64,000 bases of DNA from Rhizobiaceae bacterium (GCA_019635715.1 JAHBYY010000001.1:62001-126000); one strand, 5' to 3'. Shown: positions 9,115 through 18,830, counted from the stretch's first letter. Numbers and translations are program-made. Notes: generated by a model from the letters alone, not told the origin.

Positions 9115-9411
9115 TCAGCCGTTCCAGACGAGTGGCGAGACGCTCTCGCGGAAGGCAAAGCGCGCCAGATGCGATTCGACGACGTGCTTGGTCTGCGCGA
9201 GGCTCTCGGCATCCGCGGCCGAGACTTCGATGCGGATATGCCCGTCATCCGCGTCGAGCATCGCGGTGCCGCAGGAAAAACGACACTCGCCATGGCGTTC
9301 GGTAAATTCGACGTCGACCTTGTGGGCGAAGTGCTTGCACAACTGCTGGAGGTATTTCGAACCGTGACTGGTCTCGAACGAGGCACCTGCTGCCAACATC
9401 GGCTTCCTCAT
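9115..9411 (-). CDS. DUF2218 domain-containing protein
   Basis: A small cytosolic-looking protein of 98 residues (94 if it starts at the ATG at 9399, which has AGGAA just upstream). It contains GSKYLQQLCKHFAHKVDVEF, the hallmark N-terminal stretch of DUF2218 proteins, then GECRFSCGTAMLDADDGHIR and VVESHLARFAFRE. The family has no assigned biochemistry but often occurs next to siderophore uptake genes. Here it is the first gene of the iron operon, 21 bases before the binding protein. A role in intracellular handling of the iron chelate is an inference from context. Confidence 0.8.
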   Translation of the reverse strand: MRKPMLAAGASFETSHGSKYLQQLCKHFAHKVDVEFTERHGECRFSCGTAMLDADDGHIRIEVSAADAESLAQTKHVVESHLARFAFRESVSPLVWNG

Positions 9412-9594
9412 ATGTTGAGTTTTGTAGTCCAGTTAACGCAGGTCCCCGACAGGTGCAAGCGCGTGCGAGGCGGGGCGTCGGGTGCGCCGGATGCCGCGGA
9501 TAATCTTCCCTGAGCCATCCCCGCCTGCGGTTCCCGACCTTTCTTCGTCCGCAAAGCCGGCTCGCAGGCCCGGCTCCGGCCGCGCTCCTCACGG

Positions 9595-9610
9595 TTAACA
9601 ATCGCTTAAC
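9595..9610. promoter_or_regulatory. CtrA-type box TTAA-N7-TTAA
   Basis: The 16 bases read TTAACAATCGCTTAAC, an exact TTAA-N7-TTAA match to the full CtrA binding motif of alphaproteobacteria, with C after both halves. It lies in the 446-base divergent gap between the iron operon (first codon at 9411) and bcsN (start 9858). A further TTAAC occurs at 9434. Nothing else clear is seen in this gap. Whether CtrA binds is untested. Confidence 0.45.
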
Positions 9611-9857
9611 TCTTCGGGTTTAGGTCGGGAGTATCGGTCAAGCCGTCCGGCGCCCGACGGAACCATGGGCGCAAGGGTCGCAGCGCTTCACGCTGCGGAT
9701 CGTCGGTCCACAAGCCGTGCTTCCAGTGTCGAAGCCGGCCGGGAACGTCGGAGAAGCCGAGGGCAACGACCGGCGGCGTCGGCGGAATGTGTGTGCAGAG
9801 TAAGGCGTATCTTGTGGCGAAAAGGCTAGCCCACGGGCCCGGAATACTCGGTACAGA

Positions 9858-10766
9858 ATGGACGCTGATCCGCTCACATCTGCCCTGAAGCTCGCGTCGA
9901 ACGGTGTCCCTGTCGTGGCGTTGATGGCCGCCGTGCTGTTTGCAGCGGGCTGCACGACAACCCCCGCCGGGGTCGAAACCGCATCCGTGATGACGACGGT
10001 GCCGACGACGAGCGCCTATGTCGTTCCGGCGCCCGGCGGACCCGCTGTGCTCGACATCACCCAGCGCAGCTATGCCAACGGCAGCGAGCAGCAGATCGCG
10101 CTGGCGACCGATTCCAGCGTGCCGGGACAGAACATGATCCGCGCCCGCATCTACGGCCGCACCGACATCACCGTCGAAGACAGGCCCAACCTGCCGCGAG
10201 GTTCGCTCGCCTACCCCCGCGTCTACCGCGACATGGTCTCGGCCGTCGGCGGCGTGCGCATGGCGAAGTCGCCCTACTACGTGCAGAACCAGTACGGTCC
10301 GTTCGGCTATGCGATGGGCCGTTCCGGCGACGACCTGTGCATGTATGGCTGGCAACAACTGCGCTCCAAGCCTCGCCTCGGCGCCAGCAACGGACGCGTG
10401 GACGTCCGCGTGCGGATTTGCCAGCGCGGCGCGACCGAGCAGCAGCTCCTGGCCTTCATGTACAGCTATTCGATCAACGCCTACGTCGCCGACAGCTCGT
10501 GGAACCCGTATGACCGGGGCCCGGCGATGCCGGCCCAACTCGGCGTGCCCGGAGCCGAGATCTTCCCGCTCGGGGAAACCCGGTTCGAGCAGGTGACGGC
10601 CGGACCGCCACGCGAACCGCGGCGGCGGCCCGCCGCCCGCGCGAGCCAGAGGATGGCCAACGAAGCATCGCCGGCGGAGCTGCCGGCTCCAACGGGGCCC
10701 ATTGTTCCCTCGCCGGCGGTTGCATCGAATACGGCCGTGCTGGTGCCGCCGCCAAGCAACGAGTAG
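9858..10766 (+). CDS. bcsN: Cellulose biosynthesis protein BcsN (lipoprotein)
   Basis: A 302-residue protein with a hydrophobic N-terminal stretch ending in LFAAGC, a plausible lipobox with the cysteine near residue 32. It then carries the BcsN-type core (GRTDITVEDRPNLPRGSLAYPRVYRDM, split here as GRTDITVEDRPNLPRG and YPRVYRDM; RSGDDLCMYGWQQL; RVRICQRGATEQQLLAFMYSY) and a proline-rich tail. BcsN accompanies the bcsABZ genes of rhizobia and Agrobacterium. Its exact role is not established; a periplasmic or envelope function is likely from the lipobox. It precedes bcsA by about 140 bases. A start at a later codon is possible. Confidence 0.82.
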   Translation: MDADPLTSALKLASNGVPVVALMAAVLFAAGCTTTPAGVETASVMTTVPTTSAYVVPAPGGPAVLDITQRSYANGSEQQIALATDSSVPGQNMIRARIYGRTDITVEDRPNLPRGSLAYPRVYRDMVSAVGGVRMAKSPYYVQNQYGPFGYAMGRSGDDLCMYGWQQLRSKPRLGASNGRVDVRVRICQRGATEQQLLAFMYSYSINAYVADSSWNPYDRGPAMPAQLGVPGAEIFPLGETRFEQVTAGPPREPRRRPAARASQRMANEASPAELPAPTGPIVPSPAVASNTAVLVPPPSNE

Positions 10767-10907
10767 CAGACCGGTGAACAGCCGACGGACAATATTTTAT
10801 TCACGCTGTCGGCAGGAAGTCGGGAGCCTCGCCGGCGTTAAGGGTATTTTGCATTCTCTCGGTTGTCCTTCCGAGACGGTCGAAGTCAGAGGTTGGAAGG
10901 TCGTCTC

Positions 10908-13109
10908 TTGCAGAAGCTGATCATCGTGGTTCTGTGGGGCATCATATCCTTTGCCGTCCTGGCACTGGTCAGCCTGCCGATCAGTCTTCAGACGCAACTC
11001 ATCGCCAGCGTCTTCGTCGTCATCCTGATGATGGTGCTGAAACTGGTGCGCCCAGAGGGCATCTGGCGGCTGATCGCGCTTTCCTTCGGCACCGCCATCG
11101 TCATGCGCTACGTCTACTGGCGCACAACCAGCACGCTGCCGCCGATCAATCAGCCGGAAGACTTCATCCCGGGCCTGCTGCTCTATCTCGCGGAAATGTA
11201 CAGCGTGATGATGCTGGCGCTGTCACTTTTCGTGGTGGCCTCGCCGCTTCCGCCCCGGCGGCCCCGCGCGCCCGATATGGATGCCAAGGATCCGGCCTCC
11301 TACCCGACGGTCGACGTCTTCATCCCGACCTACAACGAGGACGCCGACCTGCTCGCCAGCACGATCGCCGCCGCCAAGGGCATGGACTATCCGGCGGACA
11401 AGCTGACGATCTGGCTTCTCGACGACGGCGGGACGCTCCAGAAGCGCAACTCCACCAAACTGCCGGAATCGCATGCCGCCCTTGCGCGGCATGAAGAACT
11501 GAAGAGGCTGTGCGCCGAACTCGACGTGAACTATCTGACGAGGGCGAAGAACGAGCATGCGAAGGCCGGAAACCTCAACAACGGGATGGCCTTTTCGAGC
11601 GGCGAGCTGATCGTCGTGTTCGACGCCGATCACGCTCCGGCGCGTGATTTCCTGAAGGAGACCGTGGGTTACTTCGCCGAGGAACCGCGACTGTTCCTGG
11701 TCCAGACGCCGCACTTCTTCCTCAATCCGGATCCGGTCGAGCGCAATTTGCGCACCTTCGAGAAGATGCCGTCCGAGAACGAGATGTTCTACGGCGTCAT
11801 CCAGCGCGGTCTCGACAAGTGGAACGCCTCGTTCTTCTGCGGCTCGGCGGCGGTGCTCAGCCGGAAGGCCCTGGAAACGACCAACGGCTTCAGCGGCGTC
11901 AGCATCACCGAGGACTGCGAGACGGCCGTCGAGCTGCATGCGCGCGGCTGGAAGAGCATCTATGTCGACAAGCCGCTGATCGCCGGCCTGCAGCCGGCCA
12001 CCTTCGCAAGCTTCATCGGCCAGCGCAGCCGCTGGGCCCAGGGCATGATGCAGATCCTGCGTTTCCGCTTCCCGCCTTTGAAGCGCGGCCTGAGCATCCC
12101 GCAGCGGCTCTGCTACATGTCGTCGACCCTGTTCTGGCTGTTCCCGTTCCCGCGCGCGATCTTCCTCATCGCGCCGCTGTTCTACCTGTTCTTCGACCTG
12201 GAGATCTTCACGGCCTCGGGCGGCGAGTTCCTCGCCTACACGCTGAGCTACATGATCGTGAACCTGATGATGCAGAACTACCTCTATGGTGCGTTCCGCT
12301 GGCCGTGGATTTCAGAGCTCTACGAATATGTGCAGACCGTGCATCTGCTGCCGGCCGTCGTGTCGGTGATCCTCAACCCGCGCAAGCCGACATTCAAGGT
12401 CACCGCCAAGGACGAATCGATTTCGCAGAGCCGTCTGTCGGAGATCGGCATGCCGTTCTTCCTGATTTTCGGCATCCTGGTCATCGCGGTGCTCATGACC
12501 GGGTTCAAGATCTACCTCGAACCGTTCAAGTCGGACGTCACCCTGGTGGTGGGCGCCTGGAACCTGCTCAACCTCATCATTGCGGGCTGCGCGCTCGGCG
12601 TCGTCTCCGAACGCGGCCAGCGCGCGGCGACGCGACGCGTGAAGGTGTCGCGACGCTGCGAGTTCCACGTCGACGGGCAGGTGCTGCTCGGCACCATCGA
12701 GAATGTCTCCGTCCACGGGCTGCGGCTGCAGGTGCTCGGCATCGAGAGCGAGATGCTGCTGGGCAAGACCGGGGGCGTCCGCTTCGAGACGCATTTCGAC
12801 AAGCAGAACCATGAACTGCCGCTGGTCGTGCGCAATTTCGAGACCACCGGCGACATGATGGCGATCGGTTGCCAGTACATGCCCGAAGTGCCGCTGCATC
12901 ACCGGCTGATCGCCGATCTCATCTTCGCCAATTCCGACCAGTGGACGCAGTTTCAGCTATCGCGGCGGGGAAATCCCGGCCTGCTGCGCGGCACCGTCTG
13001 GTTCCTCGGCCTCGCCCTGTTCCAGACCTATCGCGGGCTCGTCTATCTCGTCCGGTCGTGGTCGCCCCGGCCGGCCCCCGCCCTGCAGGCCAAGGAGGCG
13101 GCCCGATGA
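10908..13109 (+). CDS. bcsA: Cellulose synthase catalytic subunit BcsA
   Basis: About 733 residues from a TTG start preceded by GGAAGG; an alternative upstream start at 10863 would add 15 residues. Membrane helices at the N-terminus precede the family-2 glycosyltransferase domain with all key motifs: DDG (about residues 172-174), FDADHAP with DxD (239-241), TED (334-336) and QRSRW (372-376). More membrane helices follow, then a C-terminal PilZ domain with basic RRVKVSRR and ENVSVHGL, indicating activation by cyclic di-GMP. The enzyme polymerises UDP-glucose to beta-1,4-glucan and extrudes it through the inner membrane. The stop overlaps bcsB (ATGA). Confidence 0.95.
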   Translation: MQKLIIVVLWGIISFAVLALVSLPISLQTQLIASVFVVILMMVLKLVRPEGIWRLIALSFGTAIVMRYVYWRTTSTLPPINQPEDFIPGLLLYLAEMYSVMMLALSLFVVASPLPPRRPRAPDMDAKDPASYPTVDVFIPTYNEDADLLASTIAAAKGMDYPADKLTIWLLDDGGTLQKRNSTKLPESHAALARHEELKRLCAELDVNYLTRAKNEHAKAGNLNNGMAFSSGELIVVFDADHAPARDFLKETVGYFAEEPRLFLVQTPHFFLNPDPVERNLRTFEKMPSENEMFYGVIQRGLDKWNASFFCGSAAVLSRKALETTNGFSGVSITEDCETAVELHARGWKSIYVDKPLIAGLQPATFASFIGQRSRWAQGMMQILRFRFPPLKRGLSIPQRLCYMSSTLFWLFPFPRAIFLIAPLFYLFFDLEIFTASGGEFLAYTLSYMIVNLMMQNYLYGAFRWPWISELYEYVQTVHLLPAVVSVILNPRKPTFKVTAKDESISQSRLSEIGMPFFLIFGILVIAVLMTGFKIYLEPFKSDVTLVVGAWNLLNLIIAGCALGVVSERGQRAATRRVKVSRRCEFHVDGQVLLGTIENVSVHGLRLQVLGIESEMLLGKTGGVRFETHFDKQNHELPLVVRNFETTGDMMAIGCQYMPEVPLHHRLIADLIFANSDQWTQFQLSRRGNPGLLRGTVWFLGLALFQTYRGLVYLVRSWSPRPAPALQAKEAAR

Positions 13110-15517
13110 ACCGGCTCGCCCTGGTCGCCACCGGCCTGCTGCTGTCGACGACGGCGGCGATGGCGCAGGTTGCGCCGTTCGACATGTCGCCGATGCCAGA
13201 GCCCGTTGCCGGCGGATCCCCTGCCGCGGAGCCGGCAGGGCCGCCGGCCGCCCCGCCTGCCGAACCGGAGGTGTCGGCACCCGCCGATCCGCCTGCGCAA
13301 CCCTGGGAGCAGGCCGCGCCGGCGGCGGAGCCGGCGACGCAGGCCTCGGCTCCCGCCGCGCCGCCGCGGCTCCGCTACCTGATCCCCTACCCAAAGCTCA
13401 CCCTGAGCGGTGAAACCGACACGCAGTCATGGTCGGTGTTCCTGACGCGCGAGCAGGCGGCGTCCGCCGCGAAGCTCAACATAGGCTATCAGAACGCGAT
13501 CGTCGCGGCGCCCGAACTCTCGACCCTCAAGGTGATGATCAACGACGTCGCCGTCGTGGACGAGCCGATCCAGTCCTCGGATGCGGTCCGCGACCTGACG
13601 GTCAATGTCCCGCCCGGCCTGCTCAAGGCGGGATCGAACTCGGTGACGATGTCCGCCATCATGCGCCACAGGACGGATTGCACCATCCAGTCCACCTATG
13701 AACTGTGGACCGAGGTCGCGTCGGCCGGCACCTACCTCTCGTTCGCGGATCCCGCGGCCTCCGGTTTCCGCCACGTCGGCGACATCGCCGCCGTGGGCGT
13801 CGATGCGCAGGGAGCCACCGAATACCGGATCGTCGCACCGGCGACGGAAGCCGCCGGAGCCGTCGCACCGGTCGTGCGGCTGGCGGAGGCTCTGGCCATA
13901 TCCGCCAACATGCCCAATCAATCCGTCTTCATCTCGCAGCAGGCGACCGGTCCCGGCGGGCCGGGCAAGCTCACGGCCGTCGTCGGCCTGCCCTCGGAGA
14001 TCGCCGGCGTGCTCGACCGCGTTCCGGAGGGTGCGACGGTGTCGCCGGTCATGGGATTCGTCGACGACGCCAAGACCGGGCCCTCCACCCTGGTGATCAG
14101 CGGGCCGACCTGGCCCTCCATCGCCAGCGCAATCGAAAGCCTCGTCATCCCGGTCGACCGTGAGGCGCAGAGCCGGCGGGCAACCTTGTCGACACGGACC
14201 TGGCGGCTGCCGGACGCGCCGATGCTGCGGGGCCAGAGCAATCTCACCTTCGCCCAGCTCGGCGCCGCGACCGAGGAGTTCGACGGCCGCCGCTTTCGCA
14301 CCGACTTCGCCTTCGGCATCCCGGCGGACTTCTATGCCGGAGCTTATGGCGAGGCGACGCTGCTGCTCGATGCCGCCTACTCGGCCGAGGTGCTGCCGGG
14401 CAGCCACATCGACGTCTACGTGAACGGCAACATGGCCGCCACGGTGCCGATCACCCAGGGCGGCGGCGCGATCCTTCGGCAGTTGCCGGTCAGCGTCACC
14501 ATGCGTCATTTCCGCCCGGGGGCGAACACGCTCGCATTGGAGGCGGTGCTGATGACGCGCGCCGACCAGGTCTGCGCGCCGGGCGCCACCGGCCTGACGA
14601 CACCGCGATTCGCACTGTTCGACACCAGCCAGTTCGTCATGCCGGACTATGCCCGCATCGCACGACGCCCGGACCTGGCCGGCATCGCGGGCACCGGCTT
14701 CCCCTACAACAGGGCCGAAAAGCCGGTAGCGCTGATCGTCCAGCATGCCGAGCCTGCCGCGTTGTCGGCAGCGGCAACGCTGATGGCCCAGATGTCGGTC
14801 GCCGCCGGCCGGGCGATTCCCGTCGACGGGACGCTGACCGCCGCCTCGGTCAGCGGCCGCGACGCCATCTTCGTCGGCGAGATCGACACCATGGCGCCGT
14901 CCGTGCTGGCGCAGGTCGGCGTGTCCGAGACGACCCGGACCGCCTGGAGTCCCATGGCCTTCGACGCGACCGAGACATCGAGCACGTCGATCACCGATGC
15001 CGCGTTCGACCGCTGGCGCAACGAGCTTTCGGGAAGCGGATGGCACGGCAGCGTCAGTTCGCTGGAGGACTGGCTCTACCGCAATTTCGGCCTGACGCTC
15101 GGCTCGCTGAAGCTGGCGCCAAGCGACAGCGCCGCCTATACGCCGCCGGGCAATGTCGGCATGATCATGGCGCAACAGGAAAGCCCGGATGAGTCGGGCA
15201 CATGGACGGTGGTCTCCGCACCGACGACCAGCGCCCTGGAGGCCGGGATGAAGACGCTGGGGGCGCAGGCGAACTGGAACCGCATCGGCGGCCGGATCAG
15301 CACCGTGGACAGCGATCTGCACGAGGTCGGAACCGTGGATGTCGGCCGGTTCCACTTCTTCGAAACCCAGCCCGCGTCGCTTTCCAACTACCGGCTGATC
15401 GTCGCCAACTGGCTGTCGGCGAACGCGCTGAGCTTCGGCGCCGCGCTGGTCGTCATGTGCTCGCTGCTCGGCCTGTCGACGAAGCTGCTGCTGTCGATGC
15501 TCGGGAGACGCGCGTGA
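13106..15517 (+). CDS. bcsB: Cellulose synthase regulatory/periplasmic subunit BcsB
   Basis: An 803-residue protein. It has a signal peptide (MNRLALVATGLLLSTTAAMA), a proline/alanine-rich linker of about 70 residues, a large periplasmic region with carbohydrate-binding-like segments (SVFLTREQAASAAKLNIGY, HRTDCTIQSTYELWTEV, FAFGIPADFYAG), and one C-terminal membrane helix near residues 770-795. BcsB binds BcsA through this anchor, guides the nascent glucan through the periplasm and is required for synthesis. The ATG overlaps the bcsA stop and its own stop overlaps the bcsZ GTG start, so the three are translated together. The Pro/Ala linker seems long. Confidence 0.92.
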   Translation: MNRLALVATGLLLSTTAAMAQVAPFDMSPMPEPVAGGSPAAEPAGPPAAPPAEPEVSAPADPPAQPWEQAAPAAEPATQASAPAAPPRLRYLIPYPKLTLSGETDTQSWSVFLTREQAASAAKLNIGYQNAIVAAPELSTLKVMINDVAVVDEPIQSSDAVRDLTVNVPPGLLKAGSNSVTMSAIMRHRTDCTIQSTYELWTEVASAGTYLSFADPAASGFRHVGDIAAVGVDAQGATEYRIVAPATEAAGAVAPVVRLAEALAISANMPNQSVFISQQATGPGGPGKLTAVVGLPSEIAGVLDRVPEGATVSPVMGFVDDAKTGPSTLVISGPTWPSIASAIESLVIPVDREAQSRRATLSTRTWRLPDAPMLRGQSNLTFAQLGAATEEFDGRRFRTDFAFGIPADFYAGAYGEATLLLDAAYSAEVLPGSHIDVYVNGNMAATVPITQGGGAILRQLPVSVTMRHFRPGANTLALEAVLMTRADQVCAPGATGLTTPRFALFDTSQFVMPDYARIARRPDLAGIAGTGFPYNRAEKPVALIVQHAEPAALSAAATLMAQMSVAAGRAIPVDGTLTAASVSGRDAIFVGEIDTMAPSVLAQVGVSETTRTAWSPMAFDATETSSTSITDAAFDRWRNELSGSGWHGSVSSLEDWLYRNFGLTLGSLKLAPSDSAAYTPPGNVGMIMAQQESPDESGTWTVVSAPTTSALEAGMKTLGAQANWNRIGGRISTVDSDLHEVGTVDVGRFHFFETQPASLSNYRLIVANWLSANALSFGAALVVMCSLLGLSTKLLLSMLGRRA

Positions 15518-16548
15518 AACGCATCGCGCTTGCCGCCGCCGCGTTGCTGCTCGTCTCGGGCCTCGCCCAGGCGCGCGAGCCGACGGTCATGGCCGGGGAC
15601 TGGGCCGCCTACAGAGCCAAGTTCCTGCAGCCGGAAGGCCGCATCGTCGACGACGCGAACGGCAACATCTCCCACAGCGAAGGCCAGGGATACGGCATGC
15701 TGCTCGCCTATCTGGCTGGCAGCCGCGCCGATTTCGACATCATCTGGGCGTTCACCCGCAACGAGATGCTGCTGCGCGACGACGGCCTGGTCGCCTGGAA
15801 ATGGGACCCGAATGCGACTCCGCGCGTAACAGATCCCAACAACGCCACGGACGGCGACATCCTGATCGCCTATGCGCTGGCCCTGGCCGGCAAGGAATGG
15901 GCAAACGCGGACTATTCGACGGCCGCCCTCGATCTGATCCAGGCGATCAGGGAGGCCGCGGTCGTCGAGGCGCAAGGCAGGGAGATCCTGCTGCCCGGCG
16001 TCAACGGCTTCAAGGTCGCGGATCGCCCCGACGACGGACCCGTCATCAATCCGTCCTACTGGATCTTCGAGGCGTTCCCGGTGTTTGCCCGGCTCGATGA
16101 GGGTGGCGGCTGGGACCGGCTTTCGCGCGACGGGCTCGCCTGGCTGCGCCAGACGCGGTTCGGGCCGCGCAAGCTGCCGGTCGACTGGGTATCGGTGCGC
16201 GGGCGGCCCGTGCCGGCAGCCGGCTTTCCCGCCGAGTTCGGCTACAACGCCGTCCGCATCCCGCTCTACCTGGTGCGCGCCGGCGTGAAGGATGTCGCGC
16301 TCATCAAGGGTCTAGGCCAAGGCATGTCGGACGGCGGCGACGTCGTCACCTCGGACATCAGGACAGGAAACTCCAAGGACCGCCTGGCCGACGCAGGCTA
16401 CCGCATCATCCCCGCGCTCGCCGCCTGCATCGCCGACGGCACGCCGGTGCCGGCCGAACTGCGGCGCTTCGCACCGACCAACTACTATCCCTCGACGCTG
16501 CACCTGCTGTCGCTGTCCTATCTCGCCCAGAACAAGGGGGCTTGCTGA
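15514..16548 (+). CDS. bcsZ: Periplasmic endo-beta-1,4-glucanase BcsZ (GH8)
   Basis: A 344-residue glycoside hydrolase family 8 protein with a signal peptide (MKRIALAAAALLLVSGLAQA). SHSEGQGYGMLLAY places the general acid at Glu56, and NNATDGDILIAYALA carries the conserved aspartate region. Later family motifs are INPSYWIFEAFPVFARL and FGYNAVRIPLYL. BcsZ trims mis-ordered glucan during cellulose export. The start is GTG inside the overlap GTGA with the bcsB stop, preceded by GGGAGA. The stop overlaps the next ATG (TGATG). Length and order fit bcsABZ operons. Confidence 0.93.
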   Translation: MKRIALAAAALLLVSGLAQAREPTVMAGDWAAYRAKFLQPEGRIVDDANGNISHSEGQGYGMLLAYLAGSRADFDIIWAFTRNEMLLRDDGLVAWKWDPNATPRVTDPNNATDGDILIAYALALAGKEWANADYSTAALDLIQAIREAAVVEAQGREILLPGVNGFKVADRPDDGPVINPSYWIFEAFPVFARLDEGGGWDRLSRDGLAWLRQTRFGPRKLPVDWVSVRGRPVPAAGFPAEFGYNAVRIPLYLVRAGVKDVALIKGLGQGMSDGGDVVTSDIRTGNSKDRLADAGYRIIPALAACIADGTPVPAELRRFAPTNYYPSTLHLLSLSYLAQNKGAC

Positions 16549-18830
16549 TGAAGACCTCCACCGGCCTCGTGCTGTTCCTGGGCCTGGCGGGCGGGTTGCT
16601 TGCCTTCGGGGTGCGCGGTTCGCTGAATGGATCCGGCACCGACCTGGCCCTGCAGTTTCCGAAGTCCGGCACCAGCCTCGGCACGGATGCCGACGTCGTG
16701 CCGGCGAAGCCTGCGGACCAGCCTCCTGCGATCGCCACCATCGCCGCGCCGCCGCCGGCCGCCATCGCCGCACCGGGGCAGGCCGAGACCCTTGCGGTCC
16801 CTGCCTCCACGGGTCCGCAGGTCGACGAGACCGCCCTGCGCTATTTCGCACGCCAGGGGGATACGAAACGTCTCGAAGCGGAGATCGCCCGCCTGCAGGC
16901 CTTGTACCCGAGCTGGACACCGCCGGCCGACCCCCTGGCGGTCAAGCCGCAGCCGGACGGCAAGCTCGACGCGATGTGGAAGCTCTATTCGGAAGGCAAA
17001 TATGCCGAGGTCCGCAAGGCGATCGCGGAGCGTCAGACGGCGGACCCGAAATGGCAGGTTCCGCAGGACCTGCTCGATCGCGTCGCGCTGGGCGAGTCGC
17101 GCCAGCGGCTGGCCAACGCTTCCGACCTCGAGCAGTTCGCGACCGTGATCAAGATCGCCACGGACAATGCCAGCCTGCTGACCTGCGGCGACGTCGACGT
17201 CCTGTGGCGGGTCGCCGAGGCCTTCGCCTCGACGGGCAAGGCCGACCGCGCCAAGGATGCCTACACCTACGTCCTGAAGAACTGCAAGGATCCGGCGGAA
17301 CGTCTGGCAACGGCGCAGAAGGCCAGCGTCGTGCTCGCTCCGCGGGAATTCGAGGGACTGCTGGCGTTGGGCGGGAAGGACACAAGCGGACAGGACGAGT
17401 TCCAGTCGCTGCGCGACGACCTGGTCCGGCGCACCGTCGGGGCCGCGGCGACCGATCCTTCGCTGACGGTGGCGCCGGAAGACGTCGCGCGCATGGAAGA
17501 GTTGGCCCGGGCCAGCAATCTCGCATCGGACGACAGCCTGCTCGGCTGGTACTACATCGGCCTCGAATCCTACGAAAAGGCGGCACAGTGGTTTAGCCAG
17601 GCGCGTGCCCGCGAGGACAACGCCGATACGGCGCAGGGATACGCACTGGCGCTGATCGCCCTCGGCGAACCCGGCAAGGCGGAGGAGATCGTCTATCCGT
17701 GGCGCGAGGCCAGCGACAACGTGCGGGCGGTCTATCTGGCGGCGGTCGCCAACCTGCTCGCCGTAAAGCCGCAACCGGAACTCGATCCGCAGGTGCTGGA
17801 GCGCATCGTACCGGTGGTCGTGCAGGCACGCGACGTGCCCTCGGCGCAGCAATTGGGATGGTACGCCCGCGGCTTCAACCAGTTCACGACGGCGGCGCAG
17901 TGGTTCCAGACGGCGCTGAGCTGGAAGGCGGACGACGAGCCCTCGGCCTACGGCCTGGCGATCACCCTCCAGCAACTCGGACGGCGCACCGACGTCGCGG
18001 AGATCAAGAGGCTGTGGAAGGGTCGGTCGCAACGCATCGCCGAGCTCGGCGAGCGTCAGCCGCGAACCACCATCATTCCGGACCCGAACGTCCACCAGCC
18101 CTCTGTCGACACCAGCATCGAGACGTCCGACACCGGCTTGCCGTCAAGACCCGCGGTGCGGCGCGATCCGCAGGTCCGGCACGACGGCGGGGTGCCGCCG
18201 AATGCGGCGCTGCCCGGCGCCGCGAAGCCGCGCCCGATGGCGGCGCCCGAGATCGACCCTGCCCCGACGCGCAGCATCCGGCGCGGCGTGCAGGTCGCGC
18301 AGTCCGGCGACGCGGACGTCGGCTGCGGCACCACCGATGCCAGCGCGCGCGCGTCGCCGCGCGCTGCCTTACGGCGGGGCTGGTGCCTGATGGACCTCAA
18401 TCGTCCGGTCGAGGCGGTGCAGGCATTCGAGCTCGCGCTGAACGGCGGCGACGCCAAGGCGCGCAGCGACGCGGCGTTCGGACAGGCGCTGGCCTATCTG
18501 CGCAATGAGCGGACCGACGAGGCTGCGATCGCCGCGGTCAAGGCGCCGCTCAGCCGGGAGCGGTCGATCACCGTACAGTCGGCAATCCTGTCGCAGCGCG
18601 CCGCTGCCTTCTACGAGGCCGGCCGGTACAGTGAAACGTTGCAGGCGCTCGACCAGCGCGCCGCCATCGCCGCCGATCGCTCCGACCTCATGGTGCTGCG
18701 GGGCTATGCCTATTTCAAGCTCGGCCGCCGCGCCGATGCACGTCGCGTCTTCGAGGCCCTCGCGGCGTTCGGCGATCGTGAGGGCCTGAAGGGCCTGGGA
18801 GTTCTGTACCAGGGCAACGGATCGCGCTGA
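16548..18830 (+). CDS. TPR-repeat protein of the cellulose operon
   Basis: A 760-residue protein with one N-terminal membrane segment or signal anchor (about residues 6-24, TGLVLFLGLAGGLLAFGVRG), a Pro/Ala-rich linker and many tetratricopeptide-like helical pairs, for example GLESYEKAAQWFSQARARED, FNQFTTAAQWFQTALSW and RPVEAVQAFELALNGGDAKA. The C-terminal domain lacks the long outer-membrane beta-barrel of classical BcsC. It is coupled to bcsZ by a TGATG overlap, which ties it to cellulose production, probably as a periplasmic scaffold. Rhizobial bcs operons often carry a similar TPR gene here. A weak stem-loop follows the stop near 18873-18888. Confidence 0.75.
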   Translation: MKTSTGLVLFLGLAGGLLAFGVRGSLNGSGTDLALQFPKSGTSLGTDADVVPAKPADQPPAIATIAAPPPAAIAAPGQAETLAVPASTGPQVDETALRYFARQGDTKRLEAEIARLQALYPSWTPPADPLAVKPQPDGKLDAMWKLYSEGKYAEVRKAIAERQTADPKWQVPQDLLDRVALGESRQRLANASDLEQFATVIKIATDNASLLTCGDVDVLWRVAEAFASTGKADRAKDAYTYVLKNCKDPAERLATAQKASVVLAPREFEGLLALGGKDTSGQDEFQSLRDDLVRRTVGAAATDPSLTVAPEDVARMEELARASNLASDDSLLGWYYIGLESYEKAAQWFSQARAREDNADTAQGYALALIALGEPGKAEEIVYPWREASDNVRAVYLAAVANLLAVKPQPELDPQVLERIVPVVVQARDVPSAQQLGWYARGFNQFTTAAQWFQTALSWKADDEPSAYGLAITLQQLGRRTDVAEIKRLWKGRSQRIAELGERQPRTTIIPDPNVHQPSVDTSIETSDTGLPSRPAVRRDPQVRHDGGVPPNAALPGAAKPRPMAAPEIDPAPTRSIRRGVQVAQSGDADVGCGTTDASARASPRAALRRGWCLMDLNRPVEAVQAFELALNGGDAKARSDAAFGQALAYLRNERTDEAAIAAVKAPLSRERSITVQSAILSQRAAAFYEAGRYSETLQALDQRAAIAADRSDLMVLRGYAYFKLGRRADARRVFEALAAFGDREGLKGLGVLYQGNGSR

